Shown here: piece after piece, positions 14,727 to 20,625 of the stretch
How the letters are laid out: each line of letters opens with the position of its first letter
How positions within the stretch are numbered: the first letter of the stretch is position 1
Notes under the pieces: model-generated
Databases searched by the model: none
What the model was told of the DNA's origin: nothing
The model's input: the letters and a program-made list of their open reading frames with translations, nothing else
Assembly (NCBI GenBank): GCA_035620975.1
Contig: DASPFV010000031.1
Location: forward strand, 1 to 20,625
Length of the DNA stretch: 20,625 nucleotides
Reading direction: 5' to 3'
From: DASPFV01 sp035620975
Lineage (GTDB): Bacteria > Acidobacteriota > Vicinamibacteria > Vicinamibacterales > 2-12-FULL-66-21
Program-made: the position numbers and the translations under genes

Positions 14727-15440
14727 ATGACCTTCGCCATCGTTGTCTTCCCGGGTTCCAACTGCGACCACGACGCGTACCACGCGGCGAAGCACGTGCT
14801 CGGACAGGACGCGAGGTTCGTCTGGCACAAGGAGACCACCCTCGCGGGGGCTGACGTGGTGATCCTGCCGGGCGGGTTCTCGCACGGCGACTACCTACGC
14901 ACGGGAGCCATCGCGCGCTTCTCGCCCGTCATGCAGGCCGTCAGCGATTTCGCTCGGGCCGGCGGGCCCGTGCTCGGCATCTGCAACGGCTTCCAGATCC
15001 TGCTCGAAGCCGGACTGCTGCCCGGGGCCATGCTGCGGAATCGGGACCTCAAATTCCACTGCGAGCACGTGCACGTCCGCGTGGAGCAGGCCGACACGCC
15101 GTTCACTCAAGCCGCCTCGAAAGGGCGCGTGCTGCGGCTGCCCATCGCCCATGGCGAGGGTAACTACTTCGCGGAGCCGGGGGTCGTCGCCCAGCTCGAG
15201 GCCTCCGGTCGCGTCGTCTTCCGCTACTGCGACCCGCACGGCGAGGTGACCGATGCCGCCAATCCGAACGGGTCCGTCAACAACATCGCGGGAATCTGCA
15301 GCGAGCGGCGGAATGTCGTGGGCCTGATGCCGCATCCCGAGCGCGCGTGCGAGAGCGTGCTCGGCAGCGCCGACGGCCGCGTTCTCTTCGAGTCCGTCGT
15401 CGGCGCGCTTGCGGGCGGCGCCGTGGCCCGGACGGCATGA
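14727..15440 (+). CDS. purQ: Phosphoribosylformylglycinamidine synthase subunit PurQ (glutaminase)
   Basis: This 237-residue class I glutamine amidotransferase subunit releases ammonia from glutamine for PurL. The catalytic triad is visible: nucleophile C86 in GICNGFQ, and H202 and E204 in MPHPERA. The N-terminus FAIVVFPGSNCDHDAY and GGFSHGDYLRTGA are PurQ-specific. The length is normal. It lies 40 nt after purS and 13 nt before purL, so S, Q and L form one transcription unit in the order purS-purQ-purL. Confidence 0.97.
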   Translation: MTFAIVVFPGSNCDHDAYHAAKHVLGQDARFVWHKETTLAGADVVILPGGFSHGDYLRTGAIARFSPVMQAVSDFARAGGPVLGICNGFQILLEAGLLPGAMLRNRDLKFHCEHVHVRVEQADTPFTQAASKGRVLRLPIAHGEGNYFAEPGVVAQLEASGRVVFRYCDPHGEVTDAANPNGSVNNIAGICSERRNVVGLMPHPERACESVLGSADGRVLFESVVGALAGGAVARTA

Positions 15441-15453
15441 GCGGCGAAGGATC

Positions 15454-17685
<2,232 letters not shown>

Positions 17686-17712
17686 GATGAGGCCGTTCCG
17701 CTGACGAGCAAC

Positions 17713-19116
17713 ATGGACAAGTTCAAGGACGAGTGCGGCGTCTTCGGCATCTTCGGGCATCCCGAAGCGGCCAACCTCGCGTATCTCGGTCTGTATGCCC
17801 TCCAGCATCGCGGCCAGGAGAGCGCCGGTCTGGCGGCGGCGGACGGCGAGAGAATGCGGCTCCAGCGCGCCATGGGCCAGGTAGCAGAGGCCTTCGACGA
17901 GTCCGGCCTGCACAAGCTGCCGGGGCACATCGCCATCGGGCACACCCGCTACTCCACGGCGGGCGAGAGCAAGCTCGAGAACGCGCAGCCGTTCCTGATC
18001 GACTGTGCTCACGGGCAGATCGCCGTGGCCCACAACGGGAACCTGGTGAACGCCCGCGACCTGCGCGACGAGCTCGTGCGGGGCGGTTCGATTTTTCAGA
18101 CGAGCAGCGACACCGAGGTGATCCTGCACCTCTATGCCCGCTCGAAAGCTCCCTCGATCGACGAGGCGCTCGTCGAGTCCATCGCGCAGGTGCAGGGCGC
18201 CTACTCCCTCGTGCTCCTGACGAAGAACCGGTTGATCGCGGCGCGAGACCCGCACGGGTTCCGCCCGCTGGCGCTGGGCCGTCTCGGTGAAGCCTGGATC
18301 GTCTGCTCCGAGACCTGCGCCCTGGATCTCATCGGCGCCACCTACGTGCGCGATGTCGACCCGGGCGAACTGCTCATCATCAGCGACGGGGGGCTGAGAT
18401 CGGTCCGGCCGTTTCCGCCGCAGCCGCTCGCCCACTGCGTCTTCGAGCACGTGTACTTCGCCAGGCCCGACAGCTACGTGTTCGGGCGCAGCGTGAACGA
18501 GGTCCGCACCGAGCTCGGCCGGATTCTCGCGCGCGAGGCCCCCGTGGCCGCCGACGTCGTCGTGCCGATCCCCGACTCGGGGGTCTGCGCCGCGATCGGC
18601 TATGCAGAGGCTGCCGGCCTCCCGATGAAGATGGGCCTCATACGGAACCACTACGTGGGGCGCACGTTCATCCAGCCGCAGCAGTCGATCCGGCATTTCA
18701 GCGTCAAGGTGAAGCTGAACCCGGTACGCAGCATCCTCGAGGGGCGGCGCGTGGTGCTGCTGGACGACTCGATCGTCCGCGGCACCACCAGCCGGAAAAT
18801 CGTGAAGATGGTCAAGGCGGCCGGCGCGAGCGAAGTGCATCTGCGCATCAGCTGCCCGCCGACCATCTCGCCGTGCTTTTACGGCGTCGATACGCCGAGC
18901 CGGACGGAGCTCATCGGCGCCACTCACACCATCGAGGAGATCCGCAAGTACGTCGCGGCCGACAGCCTCGCCTACCTCAGCCTCGCCGGCCTGCGCGAAG
19001 CGATCGGATCGCAGCAGGGCGCCTACTGCACGTCGTGCTATACCGGGCAGTATCCGGTGGAGTTCCCGCGCGACGAGCAGGCGTATCTCCAGCTGGCGCT
19101 GAAAGTGGTCGACTGA
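17713..19116 (+). CDS. purF: Amidophosphoribosyltransferase, Fe-S type
   Basis: This 467-residue enzyme catalyses the committed first step, forming phosphoribosylamine from PRPP and glutamine. A seven-residue propeptide (MDKFKDE) precedes C8, which becomes the N-terminal nucleophile after cleavage. The glutaminase half shows ALQHRGQESAG and GHTRYSTAG. The PRTase half has the PRPP loop VVLLDDSIVRGTTS. Cysteines fitting the Bacillus-type [4Fe-4S] site are C242, C388, C439 and C442 (HCVFEHVYF, SPCFYG, YCTSC), so this is the iron-sulfur, propeptide-bearing class, usually oxygen-sensitive. It lies at the end of the SQL genes, with the HEAT-repeat gene starting 7 nt later. Confidence 0.97.
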   Translation: MDKFKDECGVFGIFGHPEAANLAYLGLYALQHRGQESAGLAAADGERMRLQRAMGQVAEAFDESGLHKLPGHIAIGHTRYSTAGESKLENAQPFLIDCAHGQIAVAHNGNLVNARDLRDELVRGGSIFQTSSDTEVILHLYARSKAPSIDEALVESIAQVQGAYSLVLLTKNRLIAARDPHGFRPLALGRLGEAWIVCSETCALDLIGATYVRDVDPGELLIISDGGLRSVRPFPPQPLAHCVFEHVYFARPDSYVFGRSVNEVRTELGRILAREAPVAADVVVPIPDSGVCAAIGYAEAAGLPMKMGLIRNHYVGRTFIQPQQSIRHFSVKVKLNPVRSILEGRRVVLLDDSIVRGTTSRKIVKMVKAAGASEVHLRISCPPTISPCFYGVDTPSRTELIGATHTIEEIRKYVAADSLAYLSLAGLREAIGSQQGAYCTSCYTGQYPVEFPRDEQAYLQLALKVVD

Positions 19117-19123
19117 CACGGCG

Positions 19124-20329
19124 ATGCGCCGGCCCGCCGCCGTCCTGGCCGTCCTCCTGAGCCTGAGTGCTCCGCTGTCCGCCCGGTCGTGGCAGTCCGC
19201 CACGGCGGCCCCGGCGCAGGGCAAGGATCCGGGTGACGCCGTCACCAGAGCCCAACTGGCCGCCGCGATCGAACAGCTCGGAAGCGTCGAGTTCCCCGTC
19301 CGGATGCACGCCTCGCGCACGGTGCGCCGCGCGGCGCCGGCGTTGGCCATCCCCGCGCTTCGCCAGGCCGCGCGCGGCCACGCCGACGGGTACGTCCGGT
19401 ACCGCGCGCTGGTCCTGCTGTCCGGCTTCAACGATCCCGCGACGCGGGAACTGATGATCGAGGCGCTCGCCGAGAAGAACGACCGCCTGCGCGCCGTCGC
19501 CTACGCGTACTTCGAGGACCATCCCGACAAGGGCGTCCTGCCCCGCCTGCTCGAGGCGCTCGGGAAGGAGGAGTCGGAGTTCGTTCGCCCGGCGCTCACG
19601 CGCGCCCTGGCTGCCTTCGGGGCCCAACCCGAGGCACGACAGGCCATGACGGGCCTCGTCATGAAAGGCCAGGCCTTCTTCCGGAGCGTCGTCATCGAGG
19701 CCCTGGGCGACTATCGAGCCAGCTACGCGCTGAAGCCGCTGCTGGAGGTGGTGGCCATCGAGGGTCCGCTCCAGGACGACGCCGCGCTCGCGCTGGGCAA
19801 GATCGGGGACAAGGCCGCGCTTCCGGCGCTGGCGGCGCTCCAGCGCACCGCCCCGCGCGAGGCACAGCCGGCGATTGCCGGGGCGATCTGCCTGCTCGGC
19901 GTGAACTGCTCATCGCACGAGCGTTTCGTCGTCGAGTCGCTGCGCTTCGGCATCGATCAGCCCGCGTTCCAGGAGCTGCTGCGAGGGTCGGCAACGGCGC
20001 TGGCGGCGCTGGCGGCTGCCGGCCGGCAGGACGCCGCCGTCGAGCTGGTCGTGCAGGGTGCGCCGACGCGGGATCCAGCCCGCGCGGCGATCGCGCTGGC
20101 CCTCGGCACCGTCGCGCTCCGGAACACGCCGGTGATGCTCGACGTGCTCGGCCGCGAGGCGTTGCTCGCGCCGGGAGTGGAGCTGCTCCGCGAGGCGTTC
20201 GACATGTTGGAAGAGGACTACGAGGAGGAACGCTTCTTCGTCACCGTGCGGCGCGCATTCTGGCAGGCGCCGGCGGGATCACCGGCTCGGCGCGTCGCCG
20301 AGACGCTGGTCCGGCAGCTCGAGTTCTAG
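19124..20329 (+). CDS. Secreted HEAT-repeat protein of unknown function
   Basis: This 401-residue protein opens with a hydrophobic signal sequence (MRRPAAVLAVLLSLSAPLSA, probable cleavage near residue 20-21), so a periplasmic place is likely. The rest is a series of helical pairs with HEAT/PBS-lyase-like spacing, for example VRYRALVLLSGF, LRAVAYAYFEDHP, FVRPALTRALAAFG, and DDAALALGKIGDKAALPAL. Such repeats usually make a protein-binding solenoid; no catalytic motif is seen. It begins 7 nt after purF with little Shine-Dalgarno, so its translation probably depends on purF. The acidic C-terminal stretch MLEEDYEEERF is notable. No known link to purine synthesis exists, and the gene may simply share the transcript. 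Confidence 0.82.
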   Translation: MRRPAAVLAVLLSLSAPLSARSWQSATAAPAQGKDPGDAVTRAQLAAAIEQLGSVEFPVRMHASRTVRRAAPALAIPALRQAARGHADGYVRYRALVLLSGFNDPATRELMIEALAEKNDRLRAVAYAYFEDHPDKGVLPRLLEALGKEESEFVRPALTRALAAFGAQPEARQAMTGLVMKGQAFFRSVVIEALGDYRASYALKPLLEVVAIEGPLQDDAALALGKIGDKAALPALAALQRTAPREAQPAIAGAICLLGVNCSSHERFVVESLRFGIDQPAFQELLRGSATALAALAAAGRQDAAVELVVQGAPTRDPARAAIALALGTVALRNTPVMLDVLGREALLAPGVELLREAFDMLEEDYEEERFFVTVRRAFWQAPAGSPARRVAETLVRQLEF

Positions 20330-20346
20330 CGAGGCTCCGCCTCGCT
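20328..20346 (+). terminator. Hairpin at the end of the HEAT-repeat gene, possible weak terminator
   Basis: AGCGAGG (20328-20334) pairs perfectly with CCTCGCT (20340-20346) around a 5-nt loop, starting inside the stop codon. No T-run follows. A second hairpin follows at 20368-20383. Together they may attenuate or stop the purB-purF-HEAT transcript. Confidence 0.35.
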
Positions 20347-20367
20347 GGACCGCACCGTCTGATAACG

Positions 20368-20383
20368 CCGCGCTGACGCGCGG
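20368..20383 (+). other. Second hairpin between the HEAT gene and purM
   Basis: CCGCGC (20368-20373) and GCGCGG (20378-20383) form a 6-bp perfect stem with a TGAC loop, extendable by one G-U pair. It lies 22 nt after the first hairpin and just before the repeat shared with the purS leader. Confidence 0.4.
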
Positions 20384-20387
20384 TCGG

Positions 20388-20427
20388 CCTTGACCCCTGG
20401 AGAACTTGACTCAGTTGTACGAGTTCT
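20388..20427 (+). repeat. Leader repeat CCTTGACCCCTG and inverted repeat before purM
   Basis: CCTTGACCCCTG at 20388-20399 is identical to 14409-14420 before purS, and both are followed within a few bases by AACTT. Next to it, AGAACT (20401-20406) and AGTTCT (20422-20427) form an inverted repeat that could be a hairpin or operator half-sites. Two copies of CTTGAC (20389-20394 and 20405-20410) resemble -35 boxes, but no good -10 was found. Confidence 0.5.
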
Positions 20428-20452
20428 GACGGGTCGGGCTTCTGGACAGGAC

Positions 20453-20625
20453 ATGGACTATCGACAGTCGGGCGTGGACATCGACGCCGGCAACGAAGTG
20501 GTTCGGCGCATCCGGGCCCTCGCCCGGGCCACGTTCACACCCGGCGTCCTGTCCGACATCGGATCGTTCGGCGGCCTGTTCCGCCTCGGCGCGGAGGACG
20601 TCGACGATCCCGTGCTCGTGGCGAG
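20453..20625 (+). CDS. purM: Phosphoribosylformylglycinamidine cyclo-ligase (AIR synthetase), 5' part
   Basis: Only the first 57 codons are in the window. The protein begins MDYRQSGVDIDAGNEVVRRI, and FGGLFRL follows; these match the conserved PurM N-terminus (YRDAGVDIDAGN..., IGGFGGLF). PurM closes the imidazole ring to form AIR in step 5, using the product of PurSQL. The ATG at 20453 is preceded by ACAGGA, a modest Shine-Dalgarno. It is separated from the HEAT gene by 123 bp with two hairpins and a repeat, so it may have its own promoter or be controlled apart from the genes upstream. Confidence 0.93.
   Translation, partial: MDYRQSGVDIDAGNEVVRRIRALARATFTPGVLSDIGSFGGLFRLGAEDVDDPVLVA

Overview
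The window is high-G+C bacterial DNA, roughly two thirds G+C by eye, densely packed with conserved chromosomal genes and free of phage, transposon or CRISPR signs. Gene content and protein style suggest a free-living Acidobacteriota, perhaps of the Vicinamibacteria type. The pointers are an S21 and zinc-ribbon protein pair, a DPPR-synthase-like UbiA, a HEAT-repeat lipoprotein-era-style secreted protein and the three-subunit PurS/PurQ/PurL system. The lineage is inference, not something a marker gene here proves.

Left part (1-7107) lies wholly on the minus strand. Read in the direction of transcription, it holds: rpsU with a TTG start, then a small four-CxxC zinc-ribbon protein, closed by a textbook intrinsic terminator (6439-6468); a lipoprotein adaptor and an AcrB-type RND pump forming a two-gene efflux operon; and a STAS anti-sigma antagonist, a UbiA-family polyprenyl-phosphate transferase and a DUF362 protein cut by the window edge, with their own promoter at 2098-2127.

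The centre (7108-7367) is a 260-bp divergent control region between rpsU (-) and purD (+). It carries a nearly symmetric -10 element readable on both strands, a foldable rpsU leader and a 14-bp perfect palindrome in the purD leader.

The right part is a purine biosynthesis supercluster on the plus strand. purD, purE and mtaB are joined by GTGA overlaps. rlmN is inserted on the minus strand facing mtaB. Then follow an M16 peptidase, purB, purS, purQ, purL, purF, a secreted HEAT-repeat protein and the start of purM. Together PurF, PurD, PurSQL, PurM, PurE and PurB cover steps 1, 2, 4, 5, 6 and 8 of IMP synthesis, and PurB also acts in AMP synthesis. purN/purT, purK, purC and purH are not in the window.

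The least expected signals are non-coding. Short direct repeats before purS and purQ appear to supply those genes' ribosome binding sites. A 12-mer (CCTTGACCCCTG) is shared by the leaders of purS and purM. No clear new defence or mobile system was seen.
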